Notes: generated from the sequence alone by a model not told the origin. Counted from the first letter of the stretch, positions 1 to 11,903 are shown. The stretch: 64,000 nucleotides of DNA from Delphinus delphis (GCF_949987515.2 NC_082694.2:60696080-60760079), one strand, 5' to 3'. A program made the numbers and translations.

Positions 1-219
1 ACATCCAAGATCACTGTTACCGCATGCCACAGGGAGATCAGCTAGGTGGTTTGTGACCACCTAGAAGGGTGGGATAGGGAGGGTGGGAGGGAGGGAGATG
101 CAAGAGGGAAGAGATATGGGAACATATGTATATGTATAACTGATTCACTTTGTTGTAAAGCAGAAACTAACACACCATTGTAAAGCAATTATACTCCAAT
201 AAAGATGTTAAAAAAAATC
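1..219 (+). mobile_element. L1 LINE 3' end (3' UTR and poly(A))
   Basis: The segment reads as the tail of a mammalian L1. It has the G-rich 3' UTR run at 67-95, a motif around 140-185 ending in an AATAAAG-type signal, and a short A-rich tail near 210-217. The same sequence occurs at 54164-54614 (sense) and inverted at 37010-37400, which confirms it as a repeat. The element begins outside the window, so its length and 5' TSD are not visible. Confidence 0.85.
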
Positions 220-2092
220 ACTGTTATCAAGATAATTCTAGAAACAAAATGGTATCTCAGTTTGGTCTGTACCTTTCTAGTTTAAGTTGTCTGGACAATT
301 ACTTCACCATCTTCTTTTTCTTCCAAACTAAGGATCAGGGTGTGGCTTGCCATGAGTCATCTAGTAACATATAGATCCCTGAAAAAAAACAAGGACACTG
401 AAACAGACCTGTTTGCCAGACAGCAAAAGTCTGAAGGTAATGCAGTCAGCCTGAAGGCTCACCCACTCTATATTCTTAGGCTTGGCTATAAGAGTAAATT
501 TAAAGAGGGAGAGGGCTGACGTGAGAATAATGTCTGCCCTCCTCTGGAGCTATGGTGGAAGACAGGATGGAAATACACACTTCCCTGATGTTCAAAATTG
601 CTAATCCTATTCACGTCTAAGCATTTTGAGTAACAATTCAAATCTTCCGGCTCAAACAAAATTAAATAGCTTCTTTAGTACATCCATGGTCAGTTCTGAT
701 AATCGGACCACCCCAGAATTGTCCATTGGTTTGTATTCAGAACAAAACCACTATCACATCTTCCAATATATTTTTCCTCTTTTGCTGCTTAGGCCAACCT
801 TGAAATTGTGGGTTTCCTGAGTGGCTGGGTAAGAAATAGAGTAATTGTTTTTCTTATCCTATTAGCTTTTTATCTTTCCACAGTGTGATTTCTATAAGAA
901 AGGGAAGGTGGAAATAGCAAACCTACATGAAACAAAATGTTAAAGATAGCATGCTAAGTATAAGCAATTCAAAATGAGAAATACAGAAATGCTTGAGTTA
1001 AAAGGTTAACATAATTTTGACAGTTTCCATTGCCTAAGTTCCCCAATCTTCTCCAATTTTGATTATACTTAAGTCAGTAAGATGCTGTTGCAGTTTGAGA
1101 TCTATAGGAAGTAGACTCTGGAACAGAGCTTAGCATTCAGGATGTGTATTAGGGAGTGCCCTTGGGACAAACCCCTGTGGGAGGGAGAGAGAGCAACCAG
1201 ACTGGGCAGAGGGAAGAGTCAGCAGAGAAGCGGCCTCCTCCTCCACAGCTTCACCCAGCCCCATGGAGAGCCCTGGAGCTGAAAGCGCCTGTCAGAGTTG
1301 TCCCACAGTGACCCCAAATGGTTGAAGCTTTGTACCCTCACCTCAGTGGGGTGACTTCCTATAAGCAGTTCTCTGCAGCCAAAGGAGCTGACAGCTAGAG
1401 GCTGTCTGCCAGCGACACTCCAACAGCTGGAACAGAGTCCTTCACTGAAGGGAATATGAACAGTACATCTCTGTATCCACTACTCATGTATCCGTGTGAT
1501 GTATCCCATACACCTAAAACATTTTGCATAGTATGTGAAACTGATTTTAGTAAATCGTTTTTTACACATGCGGGCTTTTCTGACAACTTTCCATAAATCT
1601 ACGAATCCAATACAACTCTCTATTTATGTGTCCCTTCCCTCTTTATTTTTATCTTTTCTTATGCCTTATACCCTAAATATACCCTTCCCCTTTTCTTCAT
1701 TCATTCTTTCCTCTCCTCCTTCATTCTGGAGACTTTCAGAAATGCCTTCTATCTGCTATTTTTTTCCCTACTACAACTTTTTCTGTCTTCAAACTCTTTA
1801 TATGGAAGATAACCCATGACTATTACATTTAACTAAACAACCGCAGGCCCCATTTTTCATCATGGAAAAAAATTATTTGTGTATGCAGTGATAGCATTAG
1901 TCACAAGTGGAATGGTTATCATCTTTATTATGGTATAGATTCTATACTGTGATTTGAATCACATTAAGGACTCAACTGCTAATAAAGGTCTTACCTATGC
2001 AGTTTTGGTGGCAGGATTTTCATATACCTAGTCTTACCTTTAAAGACACACTATTGGACTAAAGCAGTAATAACCAGAAAGTTGTATTAAGA
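220..2092. other. Intergenic DNA, no gene recognised
   Basis: AT-rich sequence without a convincing coding region. Open frames at 626-820 and 1535-1819 are short, show no known domain and look like chance. The stretch at about 1080-1460 is more GC-rich and repeat-like, but I cannot place it in a family. Confidence 0.6.
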
Positions 2093-2474
2093 CAGCAGTT
2101 CTCAAAATGTGATCCATTGACCCCTGGGGATTGCCAAAGACCCTTTTGGATGTCTGCAAGGTCAAATCAATTTTTACAATAATACAAAAGCAAGTTTTAC
2201 TTTTTTACTGTTATTAACTTTGCACTGATGTTCCTAAAGCAATAATGGGTAAAACTTCTGGCACCTTAGCACTTATCAAGACAGAACACAAAATTGCACT
2301 ATTTAAAAAAAAAAACAAAACCTACTTCACTGCCCTGCACAGTAAAAAAAAAGAAAAAGAAAAAAGTGATAGAAAGACAAAAGAAAAGAAAAAGAGCCAG
2401 TCTCACTTAACAATATCATTGATGAAGAAATAAAAATTGTGGTTATTATTAAATCTCAACCTTTGAGCACATGT

Positions 2475-5400
2475 CTTTTTTTAACAACTTTTTTGAGACA
2501 GAATTAGAATATGTTAAACTGTGCATATTTAAGGTATACAATCTGATGAGTTTTAACATATGTTTACACCCATGAAACCATCATCACAATCAAGAGAATG
2601 AGCATATCTATCTTTACTCATATCCATCTTTACCCATGGGTTATTTAGATTATATTATTTAGTTTCCAAATAGTTGAGGATTTCCCTTATATCTTCTTGC
2701 TATTGATTTCAAATTTAATTCCATCATGGTCAGAGAGTGGACCTGGTATGGATGAATCCTTTAAAAATTTTTGAGAGTTGCTTTATGGCCCAGAGTATGA
2801 TCCGTCTTGGTAAAGGTTCCTTCCGACATGAAAAGAATGTGTATTCTGCTGCTATTGGGTAGAGTGTTGTATAAATATCAGTTAGGTCAAGGCAGCTGAT
2901 CATGTTCCCCAAATCTTCCATACAATATCTGATTTTCTGTCTACTTGTTCTATATATTACTAAGAAAGTGGTGTTGAAATCTCTAACCATAATTATGGAT
3001 TTGCCTACTTCTGTCAGTTCCACTAATTTTTATATCATGTATTTCTAAACTTTCTTATTAAGTGCATAAATATTTAGGATTGCAATGTCCTTTTGAGAAA
3101 TTGACCCCTTCGTCATTGTGAAATGACCCATTTTTATTTGGTAACAATTCTTTGCTCTGAAATCTACTTTTTTCCTAATATTAATATAGCCACTCCAACT
3201 TTCTTTTGATCAGCATTAGCATGGTGTATCTTTTTCAATCCTTTTTACTTTTAAACTATTTTCTTTTTTACAAATAAAGTAGGCTTCTTATAAGTAGCAT
3301 ACAGTTAGGTCTTGTATTTTTTAGCCAATTGGAAAATCTCTGGCTTTTATATGGGGTATTTAGACTATTTATACTTACTGTGGTTATTGATATGGCCAAG
3401 TTTAAATGTACCACTCTGCTGTTTGTTTTCTATTTGTCCCATCTGTTCTTTGTTTTTACCACTTTTTCTCATTTATCTTGGATTAATTGATTGTTGTTTA
3501 TTATTCTACTTTATCTCCTTTGTTAGCTTGTAAGCTATACCTCTGTTTTGTTGTTAGTAGTTGTTTTAGGATTTATAGTATACATCTTTAATGTGTCACT
3601 ATACACCATCAAGAATTATTGTATCAGTTAGTGTATAGTACAAGAATGTTAAAATAGTTTACTTCTATTTCCCCTCTTAGTCTTTGTGCTATTGTTGTCA
3701 GATATTTTACTTCTAAATATGGTATTTAGATATTTACTTATAAATATGTTATTAACCCCACAATACATTATTATTATCTTTGCATAAAAAAATTATCTTT
3801 CAAAGAGATTGTTAAAATAAGGGGTTTTTTTTGTTTGTTTGTTTTTGCGGTACGTGGGCCTCTCACTGCTGTGGCCTCTCCCATTGCGGAGCACAGGCCA
3901 TGGCTCACGGGCCCAGCTGCTCCGCGGCATGTGGGATCTTCCCGGACCGGGGCACGAACCCGTGTCCCCTGCATCTGCAGGCGGACTCTCAACCACTGCG
4001 CCACCAGGGAAGCCCAAAATAAGGGGTTTTTTAAGTCTTCTTTTTTCCTTCCTTTGTGTAGATGCATATGTTCACCTGGTCTCATTTTCCTTCTGCATAA
4101 AGTATGTCCTTTAATATTTCTTGTAGCGAAGGTATGGTGGTGATTTCTGTATGCTGAATACAAATTTTTTATTTTGCCTTTGTTTTTGAAAGATATTTTT
4201 TCTCAGCATGGAATTCTATGTTGACAGATCTTTTTCTTTCAGTACTTTAAAGATGTTGCTCCAGTGTCTTCTTGCTTGCTTGTTTCTTATGAGAAATCAG
4301 CTGTTATCCTAATCTTTGTTCCTTTGCATGTAACATGCTTCTGTCTTAAGATTTCTCTTTATCCCAGTTTTTAAACAATTTGATTATGACATGCCTTGGT
4401 GGAATTTTCTTTATGTTCTTGTGCTTGGGGTTCATAGAATTTCTTGGATCAGTGGGTTTTAAGTTTTCATCAGGTTTGGAACATTTTTAGCCATGATTTC
4501 TTCAAGTATTTTTATGCCCCCTCCTGCTTTGGGGACTCCAATTACACACATATTAAGTTGTGTGAAGCTTTTCAACAGTTCACCAGTGCTCTGTTTATTT
4601 TTCCTGTTTTTTCTTTGTCTATTTCATTTGTATTTTTTCTATTCCTGTGTCTTCCAGTTTACTAAGATTTTCTTTTGCAGTGCCTAATCTTTGTTGTCAC
4701 CATTGTTAATTCCATTCAATGTACTCTTCATCCCAGACGTGCTTTTTTCTTTCTCTGGATGTTTGATTTAGATTTTCTTTATACTGTCCATATCTTTCCC
4801 TAACATGCTCAACCTTTCCTCTTCCTTCTCGAACATATGGGATATAGTTATGACAACTGTTTTAATATCCTTGTCTGCCAGTTTATCATCTGTGTCATCT
4901 CCGTGTCTATTTCTATTGATTGGTTTTTCTCCTCATTATGGGTTCCTATTTCTAATGCATGCCTGGTAATTTTTTTATTAGATACCAGATGTGAATTTTA
5001 CTTTTTTGGGAGGTGCTGGGCATATTTGCATCCTTTAAATATTCTTGCTCTTTGTTCTGAGACACAGTTGAGTTGGAAATAGTTTGGTCCTCTGGAGGCT
5101 TGCTTTCCAGTTTTCTTAGACCGGAGCAGAGCAGCCTGTAATCCTGGTATAATTTGACACTTTACAGAAGCGATACTCTCTGGATATTCTACTTTTGCCC
5201 TGGTATTTTGAGGCTTTTCCACTCTAACTGGTGGAAACACAAAATACTCCTAACCTTATCTGTGCTCTCAGGCTTGTTATGCTTGCTCCTTTTCAGTAGA
5301 TCTTTCCCCCACCTTGAGTAGTTTCCTCACATGCATGTGCTGATCTGAACTCAGCTGAAGACTTATGGAGAAACCTTTACTGATCCCTGAAGCACTCTCT

Positions 5401-5702
5401 CCTGGAAGCTCCCTCTCTCTCCTCCCATACTCTGCAAATTCTAGCCACTTGACCTTCCCAAGTTCTCAACTCTGTCTTTTCATCTAATAGAGACCACCCA
5501 GCTCTGTTTGGATTCCTCCAACCTGGGAAATCTCTCAAGACAGCAAGATGGGGAAAGCATCCAGCTCATCTCATTTGTTTTCCTTCTTTTATGACTCTCC
5601 TGTGATGTCTGTTTTCCAATATTTGAGCATCACTGTTTGATATATATATTTGAAGATAAGATAATAAATCCAGTCTGTTACTCCATCTTGACCAGAAGCA
5701 GA
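2475..5702 (-). mobile_element. Ancient L1 (L1M-like) in antisense orientation
   Basis: The 3' end is at the left (poly-T-like start and L1 3' UTR-like sequence around 2480-2630). It continues through L1-type internal sequence, for example near 2720-2900 and 4200-4800, to a 5' end near 5700. Frames are broken throughout. It lies inside the hAT element at 2093-6794 and is itself interrupted by a young SINE at 3831-4015, giving the insertion order hAT, then L1, then SINE. Confidence 0.7.
3831..4015 (-). mobile_element. CHR-type tRNA-Glu SINE, short type, antisense
   Basis: Poly-T head, body ending in the tRNA-like sequence whose reverse complement begins GGGCTTCCCTGGTGGCGCAG. It is flanked by a perfect 17-bp target duplication AAAATAAGGGGTTTTTT at 3814-3830 and 4016-4032. 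The perfect duplication points to a recent insertion. Confidence 0.95.
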
Positions 5703-6909
5703 AGTTGAGATTATGAATCTTTTAATATTCCGCATGACAAAATGGGAGATACAAATAAAGTACTTCTACCAGATGCTACATACTGAAGGACAAATATTGT
5801 CTCAAGGAAAAGCATGTGTACAATTGTTTGAGATGTGAGATGAGCTACGTGCTTTTTCATAAAATTCTACTTTTACTTGAAAGAATAATTGACTGATATC
5901 CTGATTATTCAGACTTGGCTATTTGGAAGACATTTGTTTGAAAATGAATAAAGTGTGCCTAGGCCTTCAAGGACCATAACTGACAGTATTTTTTGTCAGT
6001 GATAAAACTGCATCTTTCAAGTGAAAAACTGGAATTTTGGAAAATTTGTATCTGCTTCCATAAGCTTGACAGTTTCTTGACATGTAACAACTTTGCTGAC
6101 AAAGTCAGTTATTTTAACAAATGTGATTTTTAAAATAATTTATAATAAAGTGTTCAACATTTGGAATATCTGTATAACTCAGTGAACAAATGTCTTCCAA
6201 ATGCTCCATGCCCAATCACAGAGAAAAGGTCCATTCAAAGTATAAGAGAGACCAATGGATTTTAATGTAATGGAGTAAAAATGTTTATTTATACAGTTTC
6301 AGATTCTGCATTACAACTAACTTTTATGACATTATTATTTGTCATGTTTTGTTTTAATAAGAAAAAAGATTATCCATAATTATCTGAAGAGGCGATTAAA
6401 ATACTCCTTCCTTTTCCTACTACATGTCCATGTGAGGCTGCATTTTCTTCATATACTTCAACCAAAATAACATGTCATAGCAGATTGAATGCATAAACAA
6501 ATCCAGGTGTTTTCTAATAAGTCGGTAACATTTTTTAAATGTTAAAAAATGCCAATCTTCTCATGAAATCCTTTTTGTTTTAGAAAGCGTAACAATATTT
6601 TTCATAAAAATGTGTTATTAACTGGTAATGCTTTTGTTGTTTTAAAATAAATCCATAATTAAATATTTATAAAATGCCTGTTTTAATTTTCAATACAATA
6701 AATATTAATAGACATAACCCATGTAAATGAAAGCTATTAGAGGCCCTCAATAACTGTTACTGATGTAAAGGAGTAAAACATTTGATAACTCCTGTGTTAA
6801 GGCTATTTTACCCAGGAGAACTAAAACATTAAGCCAATGGTTTTAACTTTGACTACACATTGGAATCATCTAAAAAGCTTTTTTTTTTTTTTTTAAATGA
6901 AGATGCCTG

Positions 6910-7015
6910 GTGCTCGCTTCGGCAGCACATACATTAAAATTGGAACAATACAGAGAAGATTAGCATGGCCCCTGCGCAAGGATGACACGCAAATCGTGAA
7001 GTGTTCCGTATTTTT
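6910..7015 (+). pseudogene. U6 snRNA retro-pseudogene, full length
   Basis: The 106 nt start GTGCTCGCTTCGGCAGCACA and end in the T5 run of U6. About six differences from the mammalian U6 sequence are visible, including a one-base deletion in the CAAATTCG block. There is no TATA box or proximal sequence element in the usual place upstream; instead there is a poly-T run and MER5A sequence. It is therefore the 5' part of the chimeric retrocopy and not a transcribed U6 gene. Confidence 0.93.
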
Positions 7016-7510
7016 AGCTGCCAGGTCATCGGAATCCCAACCCCTGTCCTCAACTGGAACAAGGTTAAAAGGGGTCACTATGGAGTTCAAAGAGCAGAAC
7101 TCTTGCTTGGTGACCGAGGCAACCTGGCCATTCAGACACGGGGTGGCCCAGAAAAGCATGAAGTAACTGGCTGGGTGCTGGTATCTCCTTCTTAGTAAGG
7201 AAGATGCCAGAGAATATGAGTGCAATGCATCCAGTTCCCAAGGACAAGCTTCGTCATCAGCAAAAATTACAGTGGTTGAAGCCTTACATGAAATACCAGT
7301 GAAAAAAGGTGAAGGTGCTGAGCTGTAAACCTGCAGAATATATTGATCTGCATAGCTAAAAGTAGTCATGGGTAACTACAACCCCTGTTCTTGCCTAATA
7401 ACCAGTTTCTTTTCATCCAGTCCACTAACACTTTAGTTATATTCACTGGTTTTACACCATGAAATACAAAATAAAGATAACACATCAAGACTGTCTACAA
7501 AAAAAAAAAA
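7016..7510 (+). pseudogene. IGFBP7P: IGFBP7 processed pseudogene fragment
   Basis: Conceptual translation from about 7016 reads in the style of the IGFBP7 C-terminal immunoglobulin-like domain (IGIPTPVL, NKVKRGHYGVQR, GGPEKHEVTGWVLVSP). After a frameshift it continues with AREYECNASSSQGQAS and KITVVEALHEIPVKKGEGAEL. The segment is intronless, ends in the IGFBP7 3' UTR with AATAAA at 7470 and a poly(A), and lacks the first half of the coding region. IGFBP7 is a secreted IGF- and matrix-binding protein; this copy is dead. Confidence 0.92.
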
Positions 7511-7631
7511 AGATGCCTGGGTGTCACCCCTAGAGATTCTGATATGATTAGCCTGATCTGTGGTGCAGATATCACATTTCTTTAAAACTCCCCAGGTGAT
7601 TCTAGCAGGGCTGAGAACCACTGCATTAATC

Positions 7632-9675
7632 ACACACTCTGAGAAATACATTAGCAAAAACCACAGAGAATATAAAGAGGCCCACATTATATCCCTGTCC
7701 ACATCTGTCCACCACTGCTTTCAAAAATGGAGTAAAAAATTAAAATGTTTGCTTCCGCAGTACAGAGTCAGATTTTTGCTGTTCCCTAGAAATCTCAGGA
7801 ATCCAGATTTCCTGCAAATCTTCCCAACTCCTTTCACCAGATCAGAGGTCAAGTCAAGGTGGCAACAAAAGTTAAGAAAAAATCTTTCCTCTGCTTTTCT
7901 CCCTTCCCAGCCCTTTAGAATAAGTTTATGCGCCCCTCAAAGAAGGGAAGGAGAACATTCCCCATAAACCCTGATTCCTTTCACCAACACTAATCTTGGC
8001 CCCAAACAAAATTCTTTTCACTCCTTTACTAATTTTGTGCTGCTTTTTTTTTTTTTTAACCAGTTTTTCTCTGTGGGCTCTGAAAACCAAAAGTCTTCAA
8101 GATCCATAGAAATGAATCTCTAGTAAGGAATTTTAATCCATTCAAGGAGATGAGGGCAAAGAGAATCAAAAGATGAAGAACCAAAGAGAAACAACATCTC
8201 TTTACAGCTCACAGAATAGACAGCTCTGATCTACACACTACCAAAATTGACTGTAATGTGAATGTTCAAGCAACTGATTGTTATGGAGACTATATATACA
8301 TAGTGTATACATTTTCACTTTTTATTCAAAAAATTCTGTGGGTTTTTTTTTGTACCTTATAGGATCAAATAGGTGAAAAGGCACCAATTTCTGGAATCTA
8401 TTAATGATAATACGTGGAAGACAAAAAGCTGTTAGCTTGAGAACTTGTTTCCATTCAAAGTTACTAGCTAAATTTTTATGGTGTAAGTTGAGAATATGGT
8501 TAAAGAGGTTAGGTGTGTCAATAATATGTTTTCCAAGATCCTCTAATTCTTATAAATTCATACAATGAGAGATATTATTATCCTCAGTGTTACTGTTAAG
8601 AAATTTAAAGCACGGGGAGGTTACGGAACCTGCCCAGGGGCATGCAAAGTCAACTCAATGCAGGCAGCACACTTTAACCTACAGGCTTTTCCAGGTTCAA
8701 AGGAGAAAATTTAAGCAGGTGGTAAAATCTAATTTGGAATATGTTGAGGTAAGCGTTTACTGAGTGTAAAACCAGAAACCTTTTGAAATTATTTTATTTC
8801 CAAGTTTTAAGCAGAGTACTCATTTTGTGTTGCTTTCTCTCCTTTAAACAGATATCTAATACCGTAGGTATTAAAATTAAATACTAAAATGTAAGTTAAT
8901 ATAATCTAAAGTCAAGACCAAAGCACTTAGTTGCCGTTTGCTTTGGGGTCATTTACGGGTTTTCTGAGGTATTACATCCTATTTACCTATGTTTTAATGA
9001 TAGGAAATTGTGAGGTTTTTCTACTGATCAGGCTACACAGACCACAATCAGATTTAACTGTAAAAGCACTCTTTCTCTCAATTGTGTAATCTTGAAGCAG
9101 TATTAATTGTGATTGTTAATTAGGCCCTTTCTGACTTTTCATGAAAGAACAATCGTTTGAAGAGTAATTTTCAAGTCATACCCCCCCCCCCCAAAATGCT
9201 TGTTTTTAAGATTCAGTTAAGCCCAGCAGTCTCAAATGAAAGAGGAAGAAAGCCTCTAAAATCTCTTTCCACAGGATTCAAAAATAGAACGTTAAGAAAG
9301 CAAATAAAAATGACACAGATTCACAGAAAACAGCGGCAGTCATTAAAAAAACCAAGCTGACAATGCCTCAAGTAGTTATTATTAATAATAATGGAAAGTG
9401 GAGACATAATACCATAACCCAAATTCTGCCTTAAACCACGTATGTCCCCATATATATCTTTATTTTTGCCTAAATTTAGGATAGGATGAATGTATGCTGT
9501 TTGCTTTATCTATGTATCTGAAAACATTAGCAAAGAATATTGAGTATTTTAGTAATTCTAAGGCAGTATAGATTGTGGTCATAAAAAATCCTTTCAACCC
9601 TAATGTTTATATATACTCCATTGTTCAGACTGTAATAAATTAGATGAACTAATTCACCTTCAATTTTAATGTTTT
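7632..9675. other. Intergenic DNA with a MIR relic and poly-C run
   Basis: No gene recognised. An antisense MIR relic lies at about 8570-8700 (sequence around AAATTTAAAGCACGGGGAGGTTACGG). A pure C run of about 12 occurs at 9181-9192. The open frame at 7560-7967 has no recognisable domain and begins inside MER5A, so I do not treat it as a gene. Confidence 0.55.
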
Positions 9676-9688
9676 AAAAAGCATTTCA

Positions 9689-9902
9689 GGGCTTCCCTGG
9701 TGGCGCAGTGGTTGAGAGTCCGCCTGCCGATGCAGGGGACACGGGTTCGTGCCCCGGTCCGGGAAGATCCCACGTGCTGCGGAGCGGCTGGGCCCGTGAG
9801 CCATCCGCTGAGCCTGTGCGTCCGGAGCCTGTGCTCCGCAGCGGGAGAGGCCACAACAGTGAGAGGCCCGTGTACAGCAAAAAAAAAGAAGAAGAAGAAA
9901 AA
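9689..9902 (+). mobile_element. CHR-type SINE, short type, sense
   Basis: Full-length copy beginning GGGCTTCCCTGGTGGCGCAG and ending in an A-rich tail with GAA triplets. TSD AAAAAGCATTTCA at 9676-9688 and 9903-9915, perfect. Confidence 0.95.
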
Positions 9903-9915
9903 AAAAAGCATTTCA

Positions 9916-10324
9916 ACAGAGCTTATCATCAGCACCAGGCCAATAGTGTACCTAAATTTCCCTTTAAAAGGAGCTTAAATGATTCAGCATATAATTTTAG
10001 TAAAACTAATTCCCTTCTGTCGCTAGCCAAACCTTGATCTTCTGTGGTTTTCACTCAGAAAGTCACATATATCTATTATGGTGAACACTAAAGTTTGAAT
10101 CTAGAGATCTGTAAAAAAAGCAAAAGAGATTGAATAATTGCCTTTCATGATATATTTTTTTAGTCCTCCAAGAAAATCCCTCTAATAGTCCAGGGTAAAA
10201 TATAAATTACAAACTAGGAAGAAGCAAAGTTGTAATCTGAGAAAGATGCTGGGAGGAAATTTCATAAGCAAAGTAAGTGGCTGTAAGAGAACTGTGCATC
10301 TGCATTCTCCTCTGAGTCAAAATG
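9916..10324. other. Intergenic DNA, nothing recognised
   Basis: AT-rich, no open frame with a domain and no repeat family that I can name. Confidence 0.5.
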
Positions 10325-10620
10325 GTCCCCTTCTTTCTTCTTTTTATAATTTATCAAAGTTAAGCTGATTTACAATGTCATGTTAATTTCTACTGTACAG
10401 CAAAGTGATTCAGTTATGCATATATATATAATTTTTTGTATTCTTTTCCATTATGGTTTATTACAGGATATTTAGTATATTTCCCTGTGCTATGCAGTAG
10501 GACCTTGTTGTTTATCCATCCTATATATAATAGTTTGCATCTGCTGATCCCAAACTCCCAATCCATCCCTCCCACACCCCCAAAATTGTCCCCTCCTTTC
10601 AATTCTACTCTTAGAATAGA
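10325..10620 (-). mobile_element. L1 3' UTR fragment, antisense
   Basis: It contains the antisense L1 tail pattern (GCTGATTTACAATG, TACTGTACAGCAAAGTGATTCAG, then the TTTCCATTATGGTTTATTACAGGATAT region), the same order seen at 47030-47250 and, inverted, at 14030-14215. Coding sequence is absent, so it is a short 3' fragment. Confidence 0.8.
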
Positions 10621-10866
10621 GAAATTGAACACCAATCAGAAAACAAGCTAATGGCTCAGACAGGAAACATGGCACTCAGGACCATGCCATATATATATAG
10701 GATACAGTAAAAATTATTATTCAGGATTTTTAGAGACTGAAAATATGAAGGAAACATGATATAGTAGCTAGATAATAGCTTGATTACATACATCTCTGTG
10801 TGCTGGTATTTCATGTTCATCTTTATTAAGTTATGCAGCATTACTTAACACTACTATTTTATAGTA

Positions 10867-10909
<43 letters not shown>

Positions 10910-11425
10910 TTAGCATATGCTTTTATGTGTCAAAGATTTTGATAATATAATTCTTACAAGATCAGGGACCTGGCAGCATACTAAGTTCTCAATAAAATAT
11001 TGAATGTCTGAAAACAAATACCTTATGATTATTCAAAGTAGTGCCTGCCAGAAACATGACAAAATATGTGACTCATCATAGTACCTAATAGTACAGCTTA
11101 ACCAATAATGGCCGGCAATGATCTTCCCTTGACACTGCTACCTTCTTTAATTATTGCCCTCTTTCCCTTCACTTCCATTTTTAATATAATTAACAGCATT
11201 AGTTCTCAAATGTCAGTTCCATATTAATGCCTGTGCATGACTATGCTTATTCAGTCTGTTACAAAATGAGAAAATTAAGGAAAAAAAATGTTTTATTAAT
11301 AAAGTAATTGCATTTAATCAAAAGCTTTATTGATTTATTCTTATACTCCTCCTTCATATTTGATGCTACATATTCTTAATTAACATAATAATTGGGGTAG
11401 CTTCCTGAGTTTGTTTTTTACTGTC
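10621..11425. other. Intergenic DNA with a (CA)n microsatellite
   Basis: The only clear structure is a CA/TG microsatellite at about 10866-10907 (roughly 20 dinucleotides with one early interruption). The rest is AT-rich and unrecognised. Confidence 0.6.
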
Positions 11426-11731
11426 ATGCTCTGTTGTTGATTAGTTGTGGCAAAATACACATAACATAAAATTGACCATATTAACCATTTTAAGATTACA
11501 GTTCAGTGGCTTTAAGTATATTCACAATGTTGTGCAACTACCACCTCATCTATCTCCAGAACCCTTTTCATCTAGGAGAACTGAAACTCTGGACCCATTA
11601 AACAATAATTCCCATTCCCTCCTCCTTCCAGCTCTTGGCAACCCACCGTTCTACCTCTATCTCTATGAATTTGACTACTTGACTACCCTAAGTATCGCAT
11701 GTAAATGGAATCATACAGTATTTGTCTTTTT

Positions 11732-11903
11732 TTTTTGAGAGTAATCTATTTATTTGGTGTTCATAAGGGAGAATTATGGGTAGAGTTTACAATGCCTACT
11801 ATTTAAACTCTTGATAATGTTGTTTACATTAAATAAGATATTGAGTATAAAATGCTTAGCACATATGTAAATACTCAACAAATTATCATATATTGCCTTG
11901 GAT
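11732..11903 (-). pseudogene. Short retrocopy of an mRNA 3' end (contains MIR)
   Basis: Read on the minus strand, this 172-bp insert ends with AAATAAA, about 15 nt of sequence, and then a run of A (poly-T at 11727-11736 on +). It is bounded by GTATTTGTCTTTTT (11718-11731) and GTATTTATCTTTTT (11904-11917), 13 of 14 identical. A MIR-like stretch lies at about 11830-11890. This fits a retroposed 3' UTR fragment of an unidentified transcript. Confidence 0.6.

Larger units (their letters stand above)
2093..6794 (+). mobile_element. Degraded hAT DNA transposon, split by an antisense L1
   Basis: The left end starts with the hAT-type terminus CAGCAGTTCTCAAA at 2093 and runs to about 2474. The right part is about 5703-6794. 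The ends are flanked by 8-bp direct repeats TATTAAGA (2085-2092) and TGTTAAGG (6795-6802), 6 of 8 identical, the duplication length expected of hAT elements. The interior of the right part resembles a Charlie-type transposase region, but no reading frame survives. An L1 of about 3.2 kb occupies the middle. Subfamily not assigned. Confidence 0.6.
6910..7510 (+). pseudogene. Chimeric U6 snRNA / IGFBP7 processed pseudogene
   Basis: A U6 snRNA copy (6910-7015) joins directly, with no linker, to a 5'-truncated IGFBP7 cDNA copy (from 7016). The IGFBP7 part carries the C-terminal Ig-like domain coding region, the stop region and the 3' UTR. AATAAA at 7470-7475 lies 23 nt before a poly(A) tail at about 7499-7510. 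The unit is flanked by the repeat AAGATGCCTGG (6900-6910 and 7510-7520). This is the known signature of L1 reverse transcriptase switching template between two RNAs during integration. The IGFBP7 frame is broken by an insertion and stop near 7190-7196. A functional product is unlikely. Confidence 0.93.
6835..7623 (+). mobile_element. MER5A hAT element interrupted by a retrocopy
   Basis: The left half (6835-6910) and right half (7511-7623) together match the MER5A layout, including GATGCCTGG followed by the CACCCC and AGAGATTCTGAT blocks and the end GAGAACCACTG. The outer flanks CATTAAGC (6827-6834) and CATTAATC (7624-7631) form an 8-bp TSD with 7 of 8 matches. A U6/IGFBP7 retrocopy lies between the halves. 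Confidence 0.85.

Noticed and set aside
3774..4163. Open frames over CHR SINEs (also at 9666-10037, 17237-17515, 33347-33624, 40463-40840, 41371-41711)
   Set aside because: They repeat the same SINE-derived peptides at every copy; they reflect GC-rich SINE sequence and are not genes.
6910..7015. Functional U6 snRNA gene
   Set aside because: No TATA or proximal element upstream, several changes in conserved positions, and fusion to an IGFBP7 copy show that it is a retropseudogene.
6893..7369. 158-aa minus-strand open frame
   Set aside because: It is the reverse strand of the U6/IGFBP7 retrocopy and has no domain of its own.
9689..9760. tRNA genes
   Set aside because: The tRNA-like heads are parts of SINEs with poly(A) tails and TSDs; no complete tRNA cloverleaf gene was found.
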